From: an uncultured Porticoccus sp.
GTDB taxonomy: Bacteria > Pseudomonadota > Gammaproteobacteria > Pseudomonadales > Porticoccaceae
Assembly (NCBI GenBank): GCA_950063125.1
Contig: CATLZI010000004.1
Coordinates: 1 to 22,347, forward strand
Length of the DNA: 22,347 nt
Direction of reading: 5' to 3'
In this document: positions 8,156 to 16,004 of the stretch, in pieces
How the letters are laid out: every line of letters begins with the position of its first letter
Position numbering within the stretch: position 1 is the first letter of the stretch
Position numbers and translations under genes: made by a program
Notes under the pieces: model-generated
Database searches by the model: none
What the model was told of the DNA's origin: nothing
The model's input: the letters and a program-made list of their open reading frames with translations, nothing else

Positions 8156-9040
8156 TCATTTCAACCTGTCTTGAAGGTTGTTCGCATCAATCGTCAGCTG
8201 GGCCAACCTTTCCAGCATCTGGCTGGTATGAGAACGAATCACCGCAGGGTTGCTGTTAAAGGATTTTTCCTCTTTGATCAGGCGCTTCAATTGTTGTCTG
8301 GCCAGAAAGGACTTGCCTTTATTGAGCAGGGTTTTGGTGGTGGTGGACCGCCTGTCGTCGAAAATCGAGACCAGATTTGCCGGCTCATAGACCACATTGA
8401 TTGATTGGCACCAGTCATGCCATTTGAACTGGTTGATGTGGGGCATGGTGTTGATGGGGCGCCAGGGTATGCCATAGGCATCAGCAATAATTGCACCATG
8501 AAGCGATTCAGTAATGACGTATTTTGAGGCAATCAGGTCGTTAATAACGATGAGGGGGTCTTTTGTCCTTGGGTCAATGTGGTGGATTCCCAGGTCATTG
8601 GCGATATGCTTCCAATAGCCACTTTTTGCGGTGTCGCAATGCATGATCAATGACACCTCGTGAATTTTTTCGGCTTCGGGTATAAATTTCCTTAACAGGA
8701 TAGCGGGATCAGTCAGGGCTTTGGATGGATCAATACCCAGCTTTTTGGCAGTTTGTGGGCCTCTGACAAAATAGATGTTGTACTTTTCATCAATCTCCGG
8801 TGAAGAGAAATAACCCACCCCGGAGCCCGCAATAAATTTTACTGGAAGCGGGGGAATTCTCTGGTCGAGTATGGTGCCAATCCCGTACAGCAGGGCCGCT
8901 TCCCGATTGTTTTCCTCGTAGTATTCTTCACCATGTTTGGCGATACCCTGAATGACGCCAGGCAGTAATTTTGGCCATAACCAGGCATTCAAATCGTCTC
9001 CAAAATTACCTTCGTTGTCATGGTAGTAACAGAGCTTCAT
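8156..9040 (-). CDS. Polysaccharide pyruvyl transferase family protein
   Basis: 294 residues. Members of this family add pyruvate as a 4,6- or 3,4-ketal to sugars of exopolysaccharides, using phosphoenolpyruvate. Visible family marks are the N-terminal NEGNFGDDLNAW (N12, GDD 14-16), GSGVGYFSS (72-80), FVRGPQTAKKLGI (91-103), LTDPAILL and the C-terminal TESLHGAIIADAYGIP (177-192; H181 is the conserved residue of this motif). A Lys-rich C-terminal tail of about 70 residues lies beyond the core. The length is close to the family norm. GAGG lies about ten bases before the ATG. The stop abuts the ATP-grasp/phosphatase gene, so the two are probably co-translated. It supplies carboxylates to the polymer that neighbouring ligases could act on (inference). 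Confidence 0.88.
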   Translation of the reverse strand: MKLCYYHDNEGNFGDDLNAWLWPKLLPGVIQGIAKHGEEYYEENNREAALLYGIGTILDQRIPPLPVKFIAGSGVGYFSSPEIDEKYNIYFVRGPQTAKKLGIDPSKALTDPAILLRKFIPEAEKIHEVSLIMHCDTAKSGYWKHIANDLGIHHIDPRTKDPLIVINDLIASKYVITESLHGAIIADAYGIPWRPINTMPHINQFKWHDWCQSINVVYEPANLVSIFDDRRSTTTKTLLNKGKSFLARQQLKRLIKEEKSFNSNPAVIRSHTSQMLERLAQLTIDANNLQDRLK

Positions 9041-9087
9041 AAATTGCTTGCCTCAGGCTGTATGTGATTGGTTGTTATGAACAGACT

Positions 9088-9879
9088 TTATTGTATTTCA
9101 TCCAAATAAAAGGGAACGCGTTCAGGGAAATACTCCCTGATTAGATCCTCGCAGTGGCCCCATACCTTTCTTGTCAGATAGTGCTCATCAATGCCCTCTA
9201 TAAAAGAGGCTTTCTCTGGTTCAGAGTTGGCGTGTGAGGTATTGATATCTCGTGCATTGATGTTTAAAAACCGGGCAATTTCTCCAGATTCCCGAGACAG
9301 GTTGTCTGTTCTGATGTAAAGGCTGGCAGCCTCCGGAAGATGCTGCTTTGCCAGCAGATAGTGTTCATTATATTGGGACAGATAAGCATCGAGAGAAGCC
9401 AGCTGGTTGGTCTCGAGAACGGCCTCTTCCGGATCATACCCGCGGGTTTTGTCCATCCAGAAATACTGGCGATATTCCTCCCACTCAGGCGGATGTTTTT
9501 TGAAGTGGAAGTTGATTCTGGACTTGATCCAGCTCAATGGCTCCCTGACGGTAATTAAATATTTTGCGTCGGGAAACAGGCCGACAACTTCCTTTGCTAT
9601 GTAAATTAATGAATGGGTAGATTCCATTTCAAGGTTCAGTTTTCTGTCCCGTTTTTCAATAAAGGATTGAACCTCTTCAGCCGTTATTTCATTTTTTAAA
9701 TAGTTGATGATTTGATGATTGGTCTCTGAAATAGCTGGCTCGTGGGCCGAATCAAAGTGGGCCTTAAACATGGAGGAAATCGACGTTGTGCCTGTCTTGG
9801 CGGCACCGATACAGTAACAATGAAATCGTCGGGGCAGTACCTTGTAGGTTCTGAGCCGCAATTGGTTATAAATAGACAC
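9088..9879 (-). CDS. PAPS-dependent sulfotransferase family protein
   Basis: 263 residues from a GTG start at 9879, supported by AAGGAG five bases upstream. The PAPS 5'-phosphosulfate loop reads CIGAAKTGTTSI (K28, T29, T31), and the 3'-phosphate-binding motif is TVREPLSWIKSRIN (R112, S120). These two motifs and their spacing identify the cytosolic-type sulfotransferase fold. There is no signal peptide or membrane segment, so it acts in the cytoplasm, probably on a lipid-linked repeat unit before flipping or on a nucleotide-activated sugar. It lies between the flippase and pyruvyl transferase genes, which points to sulfation of the same glycan. Sulfated exopolysaccharides are common in marine bacteria. 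The exact acceptor is unknown. Confidence 0.88.
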   Translation of the reverse strand: MSIYNQLRLRTYKVLPRRFHCYCIGAAKTGTTSISSMFKAHFDSAHEPAISETNHQIINYLKNEITAEEVQSFIEKRDRKLNLEMESTHSLIYIAKEVVGLFPDAKYLITVREPLSWIKSRINFHFKKHPPEWEEYRQYFWMDKTRGYDPEEAVLETNQLASLDAYLSQYNEHYLLAKQHLPEAASLYIRTDNLSRESGEIARFLNINARDINTSHANSEPEKASFIEGIDEHYLTRKVWGHCEDLIREYFPERVPFYLDEIQ

Positions 9880-9927
9880 AGTGGCTCCTTATGAGGCACT
9901 TGATGTTCAGCCTGTTGATTCTGATCC

Positions 9928-11367
9928 TCATATCCTGCCCTTTCCGGCAAAGCTGTTTATTTCATTGTAGAAGGCATGGTTGGAAAGCTTGAGACCAACG
10001 ATCCACCCTACAAATGCCGCTGCCATCAATAGAGCAAATTGAATATAAATGCTTTCGATATGTTCCTGCATCAGGGAGTTTACAGCCAGTGTTGGTGATA
10101 TTGTGAAAATCAATGGCATCAAACCCTGGGCGGCAGGTTTTGCGGCATCTTTCATCCCAATGCCAAATACCTGGTTTGCATAAAACTGGCAGGCGATAAA
10201 CCTGACAATAAAGAATCCCACCAGCGCCAGGCAAACTGCTTCCAGTCCTACAAAGCAGGCTCCGCCCACCATTATGATTTTTGCAACGTTCGAAATGACC
10301 TTGATCTTCAGTGTGATTCCCGGTCTGCCATAGGCAATGAACAGGTTGTCGGCAAACAGGAATGACGGCAGCAGTACACCCGCCAGGCAGAGGATTTTTA
10401 CCAGCGGAATGGCGGCATCCCACTGCGTGCCATACAGCACCCTTATGGTTTCTTCCGTGTAGAGAAAAAGGAAGGTAAAAAAGGGCCAGGCAAAAATATA
10501 GGAGTAAGTGACAGCCTTGAGATAGCTCTCCCTCAGCTTGCCCGTGTGAATGTTGTCCCGGGAGAAAAGCGGCAGGATGACCCCGCGGATGCTGCTGACA
10601 AAGATATGATCGAACAGTGAAAAAGTACCAAAGGCCCGGGAAAAGTAGCCCAGCTGTGCGAGACCGAGCATGCGGGCAATCAGGGCATCGGTGATACTGG
10701 TGGCAAACTGGTTGATGATGTTACCCGCGCCGACAATGGAGCCGAACCTGAATATATTTTTGGCGCCTTCCAGGGTGGGGGTAAGACTCACATCCCGGGG
10801 TCGAAAGAAAACTGACAGAAGTACAATGCTGGAGGTCTCGGTGATCGCGCCATAGGCGAGACAGAGATAGCCGGAACCGGTGTAGGCCGTTGCCAGGGAG
10901 ACACCGATGCCCAACAGGGTTGCGGTTAGGCCAATAGCCGCAGTGATATGAAAGCGCATTTTCTTGCGCAGCAATGCCAGGGTGATAGTGCCAAAGGGGA
11001 TGATAAAAAAGTTGAAGGAAAGAATCCTGATCAGCGTTTCTATGCCTTGTTCCTGGAAAAAGTCGGCAATCAGGCCCGCCGCGAAAAAGAGCAAAGCCCC
11101 CAGCGCCCAGGACATCAATAGGTTTAGCGTGAAGGTTGTTCTGATTTTCGTCTCATTCAATTCTTTTTCCTGAATAATGTACTGATTCAGGCCAAAGTCG
11201 CGAAACAGTTGGGCCAGCGCCACGATGGCAAAGCCCGCACTGAAAATGCCAATCTCTTCCGGCGTCAGCAGACGGGCCAGGATCATGGTTGAGACAAACT
11301 GAAAGGAAAGCGTCAGATACCTGCCGGTGATACTGAATCCAATGGCTGTGCGAGTGGTGATAGTCAT
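9928..11367 (-). CDS. Polysaccharide flippase, Wzx/PST type (MOP superfamily)
   Basis: 479 residues, almost wholly hydrophobic with about 12-14 membrane segments. The N-terminus (FVSTMILARLLTPEEIGIFS) is the signature opening of PST/Wzx proteins, followed by FRDFGLNQYIIQ and, near 210-250, RFGSIVGAGNIINQF and ARMLGLAQLGYFSRA. It would flip undecaprenyl-diphosphate-linked oligosaccharide units across the inner membrane. It is first in the minus-strand run, preceding the sulfotransferase by 48 nt. No strong Shine-Dalgarno sequence is seen before the ATG, so the start is probable rather than certain. Which glycan it moves cannot be read from sequence, but its neighbours suggest a sulfated, pyruvylated polymer. 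Confidence 0.9.
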   Translation of the reverse strand: MTITTRTAIGFSITGRYLTLSFQFVSTMILARLLTPEEIGIFSAGFAIVALAQLFRDFGLNQYIIQEKELNETKIRTTFTLNLLMSWALGALLFFAAGLIADFFQEQGIETLIRILSFNFFIIPFGTITLALLRKKMRFHITAAIGLTATLLGIGVSLATAYTGSGYLCLAYGAITETSSIVLLSVFFRPRDVSLTPTLEGAKNIFRFGSIVGAGNIINQFATSITDALIARMLGLAQLGYFSRAFGTFSLFDHIFVSSIRGVILPLFSRDNIHTGKLRESYLKAVTYSYIFAWPFFTFLFLYTEETIRVLYGTQWDAAIPLVKILCLAGVLLPSFLFADNLFIAYGRPGITLKIKVISNVAKIIMVGGACFVGLEAVCLALVGFFIVRFIACQFYANQVFGIGMKDAAKPAAQGLMPLIFTISPTLAVNSLMQEHIESIYIQFALLMAAAFVGWIVGLKLSNHAFYNEINSFAGKGRI

Positions 11368-11654
11368 CAGGTCGAATAAACTCTGGGTTTGGCAGGCAAT
11401 TTTATAACGGACTGCAAGTCTATCTTATATTCGACAGCCTGAAGAACACTCCGCCAAATAAGATGTTCTTTGTCCTTACCGGACTGGCTTGATCAGCGCT
11501 TAAATCAGGCCGGTGTTCTGAGGATGTAAAACATTCTGACAAACTTTTTGCCCGCTGTGGTTTCGGCCAAAAACGTAAAAAATACCGACAGTTGTTAGCG
11601 GCCTCGCACACTGTCAGAATCCTTGGCTTGGAGAAAATGTCCGAGGATTAATAA

Positions 11655-12620
11655 ATGAATCATCTGCTGTACAGCGCAGTTGCCAGAACACTGCCCCTTG
11701 TGCTGCAGACAAAAAATAAACAGCGGGTTTGTATTCTCACCTACCACCGCGTGTTGCCTGAGCGTGATTACATGCGCAGTTCCGAGCCGACAGTGGCGAC
11801 ATTCGATTGGCATATGGAGCTGCTCGCCCGCTACTTCAATCCGCTTTCGCTGTCTGATGCCATTGCCAGACTGGATAGCAATGATCTGCCGGAAAGGGCT
11901 GTTTGCGTGACCTTCGACGATGGGTATGCCAACAACGCAGACTATGCGTTACCGGTATTGCAGCGTTGGAGCATACCCGCCACCGTATTTATTTCCACGG
12001 GCTTCCTCAATGGTGGCCTGATGTGGAACGATGCGGTGGTCGAGGCATTACGAATTGCCGGGAGTGGCGAGTTTGATCTGCGTTCGCTCGGTCTGGCTAC
12101 TTACGATCTGGCTGATTTCCATCACCGCAGACAGGCAGCGGGTCAGATTATTCGTGAAATCAAGCATTGGCCACCGGAAAAGCGTGCCGAGGCTATTCGT
12201 GTTATTCAGTCGATGGTGGGGCCCTTGCCGGAAAATATGATGCTGACCAATGACCAGGTGAAGCAATTGAGAGATGCCGGTATCGAAATTGGCGCTCACA
12301 CCCGGACCCATCCCATCCTGGCCATGTTGAAACTCGCCGATGCCCGGCAGGAAATTCAGGCTTCAAAAGATGCGCTGGAAACACTCACAGGCAAACCGAT
12401 TCGCTATTTTGCCTACCCCAATGGCCGGCCCGAGATCGACTATCGGCTGGAACACCGCGATTTTGTCAAATCCATCGGTTTTGAGGGGGCGGTGTCTACC
12501 CAGTGGGGGGTTGCCAGCGAGTCTAGCGATCGTTGGCAGTTGCCGAGATTTACCCCCTGGGACCAGACGCCATTGCGGTTTATGACGCGCTTGCTGGCAA
12601 TGTTCAGGAGCCCGGCTTGA
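11655..12620 (+). CDS. Polysaccharide deacetylase family protein (NodB-homology, CE4)
   Basis: 321 residues. Motifs run in family order: ILTYHRVLPERD (27-38), the metal-binding VTFDDGYANNADYALPVL (D88 base, D89 metal), PATVFISTG (108-116), the H-x3-H pair in EIGAHTRTHPIL (H215, H219), and FAYPNGRPEIDY (252-263). D89, H215 and H219 form the expected divalent-metal triad, so it should be active in removing N-acetyl (or O-acetyl) groups. There is no clear cleavable signal peptide. GAGG lies eight bases before the ATG. Its stop is three bases from that of the convergent TPR gene. Enzymes of this type in export loci act on the polymer or on a lipid-linked unit; a peptidoglycan substrate is less likely given the neighbours. 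Confidence 0.87.
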   Translation: MNHLLYSAVARTLPLVLQTKNKQRVCILTYHRVLPERDYMRSSEPTVATFDWHMELLARYFNPLSLSDAIARLDSNDLPERAVCVTFDDGYANNADYALPVLQRWSIPATVFISTGFLNGGLMWNDAVVEALRIAGSGEFDLRSLGLATYDLADFHHRRQAAGQIIREIKHWPPEKRAEAIRVIQSMVGPLPENMMLTNDQVKQLRDAGIEIGAHTRTHPILAMLKLADARQEIQASKDALETLTGKPIRYFAYPNGRPEIDYRLEHRDFVKSIGFEGAVSTQWGVASESSDRWQLPRFTPWDQTPLRFMTRLLAMFRSPA

Positions 12621-12623
12621 GGT

Positions 12624-13331
12624 TTACTGATCGTCGCCCGACGACCACTGTCCGGCCGCTTTCAGTTTGTCTCTGAGGCCGGGAAGCGGGAAACCCCTTT
12701 TGTAGAGACTGGTGGCATAAGTTCTTGCTTCGGGATATTTTTTGAGATCCACCAGCAAGAGTGCCAGGTTGTACTGAATCTGTGGGTTGTGGGGGTCAAG
12801 CTCAATGGCCTTTTCATACAGCTCAAGTGCTTTTTGCTGATGGCCGGTCTGGTGAAGGAGGATGCCGTACAACATGTGGGTAGTTGCATCATTGGGGCTG
12901 AACTTAATGGCCCGCTGTAGATAGCACTCTGCCGGAGGGTAGCGCCTTGGGTGGTCGTCGGGCCAGGTATTGATGCGGTAACGAATCGCGCTGTACAGGG
13001 CCCGGTGATGGTTTGGCCAGGCCCTCAGGGTGTAACCGATATCCCCCAAAGGCGAGACACTGGTTTGTCCCTTGATCAGCTGCTCTACCTCCGGATTAAA
13101 GTGATGTTTTTCCACAATGTTGAGCTGCCCGGGTAACTGGTTGCGCAACAAGTAGTCAAATGGGCCAAAATTTTCCATGCCACCCTCACAGGGTGCGTTT
13201 TTGAGGGTATCGCCTACCCAGGGAGCATGGCCGACAGGCGCTGAAAAAACTGACGTGCTATATAGCAAGAACACGGTAAACAGGGATAGAACAAAACAGT
13301 GGGGCAACGTTACTTTAGTCAATTTGTGCAT
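12624..13331 (-). CDS. Exported TPR protein
   Basis: 235 residues from the ATG at 13331. A longer reading starts at 13352 but lacks a ribosome site, while AGG precedes 13331 and the shorter form begins with a clean signal peptide (MHKLTK, hydrophobic 9-27, cleavage near FSA-PV at about 31). A conserved-looking block (ENFGPFDY, HFNPEVEQLIKGQT, DIGYTLRAWPNHHRALYSAI) precedes two or three TPR units at about 135-215 (NDATTHMLYGILLHQTG, KALELYEKAIELDPHNPQ, NLALLLVDLKKYPEAR). The N-terminal block is one I associate with TPR proteins of exopolysaccharide or exosortase-type loci, but that is recollection. It is likely a periplasmic scaffold. It is transcribed against both flanking deacetylase genes and diverges from the second. 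Confidence 0.75.
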   Translation of the reverse strand: MHKLTKVTLPHCFVLSLFTVFLLYSTSVFSAPVGHAPWVGDTLKNAPCEGGMENFGPFDYLLRNQLPGQLNIVEKHHFNPEVEQLIKGQTSVSPLGDIGYTLRAWPNHHRALYSAIRYRINTWPDDHPRRYPPAECYLQRAIKFSPNDATTHMLYGILLHQTGHQQKALELYEKAIELDPHNPQIQYNLALLLVDLKKYPEARTYATSLYKRGFPLPGLRDKLKAAGQWSSGDDQ

Positions 13332-13353
13332 GGGAAGCCTGTAAAGAGCCATA

Positions 13354-13384
13354 GAAAGCCAAACACTCGCGAGTGTAAGCTTTC
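13354..13384. promoter_or_regulatory. 31-bp imperfect palindrome in a divergent gap, candidate operator
   Basis: The centre is a perfect 14-bp palindrome, ACACTCGCGAGTGT (13363-13376), flanked by GAAAGC (13354-13359) and its complement GCTTTC (13379-13384). It lies 23 bases upstream of the TPR start and about 115 upstream of the second deacetylase start. The position and two-fold symmetry suit a dimeric regulator acting on both genes. It could equally form a strong hairpin in a leader RNA. No convincing -35/-10 pair was picked out. Confidence 0.45.
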
Positions 13385-13498
13385 AGTAGGTGATAAAGTG
13401 CGCATTAGTTATACGGCACCTCTGCCTGTAAAAGGGTTTTTGTCAGTAATCCGGCCGACAGTCACTTTGACTGCTAATACTGCCAGAGTGCAGGGTAA

Positions 13499-14533
13499 AT
13501 GTCAGAAATGAAACACTGGATATTTCATTTGGCGAAGTATACGGGGCTGTTTGCCCTGTGCCGTTGGATAACGGCTCGTGATCTTCGAATACTTGCCTAT
13601 CACGGAATCTGGCTCGGCCAGGGTCATTATGGCAATTATCTTTTTATGAGTGCCGATAAATTTGCTGCAAGGATGCAGAAAATCCGGGCGCTTGGCTATC
13701 CGGTGTTGAGCCTGACTGAGGCATTGACCCGTCGTGAAAGCAACACGCTACCAGCTAATACAGTGGTGCTGACCATTGATGATGGTTGGTATGGCATCTA
13801 CCTGCATATGCTCCCCGAGCTGGAAAAGCACCAATTCCCCGCAACCCTGTATGTCACCACTTACTACAGTGAAAAACAGTGGCCAGTGGTGAATGTTGCG
13901 CTGCATTATCTGGTCTCAAGGACAGGTTTGGCGAGAGTAAGCCTTGCCGATCTCGGCATCCCCGGTGGTCAGGTTTATGACCTGGCAGAAAGTGATCAGC
14001 GTTCGGATCTTGCCAAAACACTGCAGTGCCATATCGAACAGTTGCCCGGTGAAGAAGAGCGGCAGGCCTTTCTCTGGCAGGTAGCGGATCAACTGGGTTT
14101 TGACCGGGAGCTGATCTGCTCAGAAAAGTGGTTTCACCTTGCGAGCCCTTCACAGGTTCAGGAAATGTCCCGGCGCGGTCTGGATATTCAACTGCATACC
14201 CACCGTCACCGAATCTCAAAAGCGGGACAATTCTGTGTTGAAGAGGAGATAGAGGGTAATCGTGCTCGACTGGAGCCTCTGACAGGACAGCCACTGCAAC
14301 ATTTCTGTTACCCCAGTGGCGTGTATGATCGGGCGATTTGGCCAGACCTGAAAAAGCTGGGTATTGCCTCAGCTACAACCACTGCGTCGGGTTTGGTCGG
14401 CAGAGATGCCGAGATTTATGCTCTGCCACGAATTCTGGATGGCGAGCATGTTTCAGACCTGGAGTTTGAGGCGGAACTGTCCGGTTTGCTTGAGCTAAAG
14501 CGATCTTTTTTCAAATGGCTGAAAACAGGATGA
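13499..14533 (+). CDS. Polysaccharide deacetylase family protein (second, divergent)
   Basis: 344 residues. The motifs match CE4 deacetylases: ILAYHGIWLG (31-40), VVLTIDDGWYG (89-99; D94 base, D95 metal), PATLYVTTYY, the metal histidines in DIQLHTHRHR (H233, H237), and FCYPSGVYDRAIW. All three metal ligands are present. It is only distantly like the deacetylase at 11655: the loop after DDG and the central insert (about 130-210, EQLPGEEERQAFL) differ, so this is not a recent duplication. The ATG at 13499 follows AGGG by three bases; an ATG three codons later is possible. There is no signal peptide. It probably N- or O-deacetylates a glycan intermediate of the same locus. Confidence 0.85.
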   Translation: MSEMKHWIFHLAKYTGLFALCRWITARDLRILAYHGIWLGQGHYGNYLFMSADKFAARMQKIRALGYPVLSLTEALTRRESNTLPANTVVLTIDDGWYGIYLHMLPELEKHQFPATLYVTTYYSEKQWPVVNVALHYLVSRTGLARVSLADLGIPGGQVYDLAESDQRSDLAKTLQCHIEQLPGEEERQAFLWQVADQLGFDRELICSEKWFHLASPSQVQEMSRRGLDIQLHTHRHRISKAGQFCVEEEIEGNRARLEPLTGQPLQHFCYPSGVYDRAIWPDLKKLGIASATTTASGLVGRDAEIYALPRILDGEHVSDLEFEAELSGLLELKRSFFKWLKTG

Positions 14534-14544
14534 TTTGAGGAACA

Positions 14545-14679
14545 ATGGAAAAAATAAAAAAATACTTCAGTACTATTCGGACGCTATCTAAGTGCGGCAA
14601 ACTACAAAAAGACGGGTTCGTCAGCCCAATAACCGTCTTTCTCTCCGGTATGAAATTCACAAGCGTTATAGTTTATTAG
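14545..14679 (+). CDS. Possible 44-residue small protein
   Basis: A short frame opens at ATG 14545, with GAGG just upstream, and ends at TAG 14679. The product begins MEKIKKYFSTIRTLSKCGKL and ends ITVFLSGMKFTSVIVY: a basic N-terminal half and a hydrophobic C-terminal end. It matches no family I recognise and sits 11 bases after the second deacetylase stop. A stem-loop runs through its middle, which argues that the stretch may instead be a non-coding 3' region, or the remnant start of a lost gene. The case rests only on the ribosome site. Confidence 0.25.
   Translation: MEKIKKYFSTIRTLSKCGKLQKDGFVSPITVFLSGMKFTSVIVY
14608..14640 (+). terminator. Stem-loop downstream of second deacetylase, weak terminator candidate
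   Basis: AAAGACGG and CCGTCTTT form a perfect 8-bp stem around 17 nt; two further A-T pairs with a bulge can extend it inward. It lies 75 nt after the deacetylase stop and ends in a pyrimidine run (TTTCTCTCC) rather than a clean T tract. It would separate the deacetylase from the PP-loop genes, but conflicts with the small frame overlapping it. Confidence 0.35.
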
Positions 14680-14792
14680 CGACAGGCCAGTTATTCTTAA
14701 ATTGAATATTTTTCCGGCTTAAAGCGCGGGCTTGCTTATGCAAAGTTGCCCTCCTGCAGCGCGTTAACTAGATAGCAGGGCATGGTGTGTAA

Positions 14793-15965
14793 ATGACTGA
14801 AATATATTTGAAAGGAAACACTTTAACGCAAATAGGTCAGAAAATCCGTGTGGAGGCCGTCGTGGAGGGCTGTGAGCCCATTTGGTTTGAGCTGGACAAG
14901 CAATTTCAGTCCATGATCGACACTGAATCAGTGGATGCCTTTTTTGTTCTCTATACCTGGCTCGCTATGGAGCGTGGTTTAGATCTCAAAATAGAAGGCA
15001 AGGTGTCCAGACAGCTGGCTGATGCCGTGTCACACGATATAAAAAAAATGTTTCTCGCGTTATGCCCACGTTTGCATGAGATTGATATCGACGTACTCAA
15101 TCCGGAGTCATCCTGGCAACAGTCAGACGGGTCTTCTGCAACAGGGTTCAGTGGTGGGGTGGATAGTTGGTATACAGCCTTGCAGGCTGAGGAAAATGGT
15201 ACCCCGTATGCCTATTATTTGTTCGCGAATACAGGGCAACATGGTAAAGACAACGTTGAAGAAGTTTTTGCGCAAAGGTTTGCTGTAGCAGAAAGTGCCT
15301 TGTGTACCATGAATAAACCCCTGATAGCAGTCAATAGCAATATTGACCGTATTTTCAGAGAGCGTTTTCAGCAGCGTGATGTGATAGGCAACATTGCCTG
15401 TGCGCTGTTATTGCAGCAGGGTATTTCCAGATATGATTATTCTTCCAGCTATGCGCCTGAAGACCTGGGGGTGTTCGAGCACTACGACATGTCAATTATG
15501 GACCCCTATCTCCTGCCATTACTCAATACCGAAAGAATCCGTTTTTTCTCCATCGGGGATGAGGCTGGAAGAATAGAAAAACTTGAGTTTATTTCATCCA
15601 GAGACCTGTTCAGCAATGAAATATATGTATGCATAGAAAAAACTATCCCCATAAAAAACTGTGGTTATTGCTTTAAATGCAGAAGGACGCAGCTTGCCCT
15701 GGAAAGTATTGATAGGATGGCTTTATTAAAAAATAATTTTGATTTCAGCTTCTATCAAAAAATACGCTTGGGTTCTATGGTTGGGTTGTTTTCGAGTGCT
15801 AATGAAAACAACCTTGATCTTGAAATAAAAAATAAATTAAAAACTGAAAAAAACTCGAATATATTTATGCTTCGAGCAATTTCGATTTTCTGGTCTTTAA
15901 CAAAGAAGTTGATGCCAGAGGGCATAAGATGGCGAACAGAGCAGAAGTTTCCTTACTTATGGTAG
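14793..15965 (+). CDS. QueC-like PP-loop ATPase with extra N-terminal domain (copy 1)
   Basis: 390 residues. The PP-loop ATP-pyrophosphatase motif GFSGGVDS is at 118-125, mid-protein, preceded by about 115 residues not found in QueC. A Cys4 site, C280-x9-C290-GY-C293-FK-C296-RR, matches the zinc site of 7-cyano-7-deazaguanine synthase (CGxCxxCxxR). PP-loop enzymes adenylate a carbonyl or carboxylate and replace the AMP with nitrogen or sulfur; QueC makes an amide and then a nitrile. It is not ordinary QueC: it has the extra N-domain, lies in a surface-glycan locus, and no queD/queE is near. It shares length and architecture with the next gene, 39 nt downstream. Base composition is richer in A/T than the deacetylase genes. 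Ribosome site is weak. Role inferred: amidation of a sugar-linked carboxylate, or a nucleobase-like synthesis. Confidence 0.72.
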   Translation: MTEIYLKGNTLTQIGQKIRVEAVVEGCEPIWFELDKQFQSMIDTESVDAFFVLYTWLAMERGLDLKIEGKVSRQLADAVSHDIKKMFLALCPRLHEIDIDVLNPESSWQQSDGSSATGFSGGVDSWYTALQAEENGTPYAYYLFANTGQHGKDNVEEVFAQRFAVAESALCTMNKPLIAVNSNIDRIFRERFQQRDVIGNIACALLLQQGISRYDYSSSYAPEDLGVFEHYDMSIMDPYLLPLLNTERIRFFSIGDEAGRIEKLEFISSRDLFSNEIYVCIEKTIPIKNCGYCFKCRRTQLALESIDRMALLKNNFDFSFYQKIRLGSMVGLFSSANENNLDLEIKNKLKTEKNSNIFMLRAISIFWSLTKKLMPEGIRWRTEQKFPYLW

Positions 15966-16004
15966 CTGCATTGTTCTTATAGGAATCTTTCAGGAGCTAT
16001 TTAC

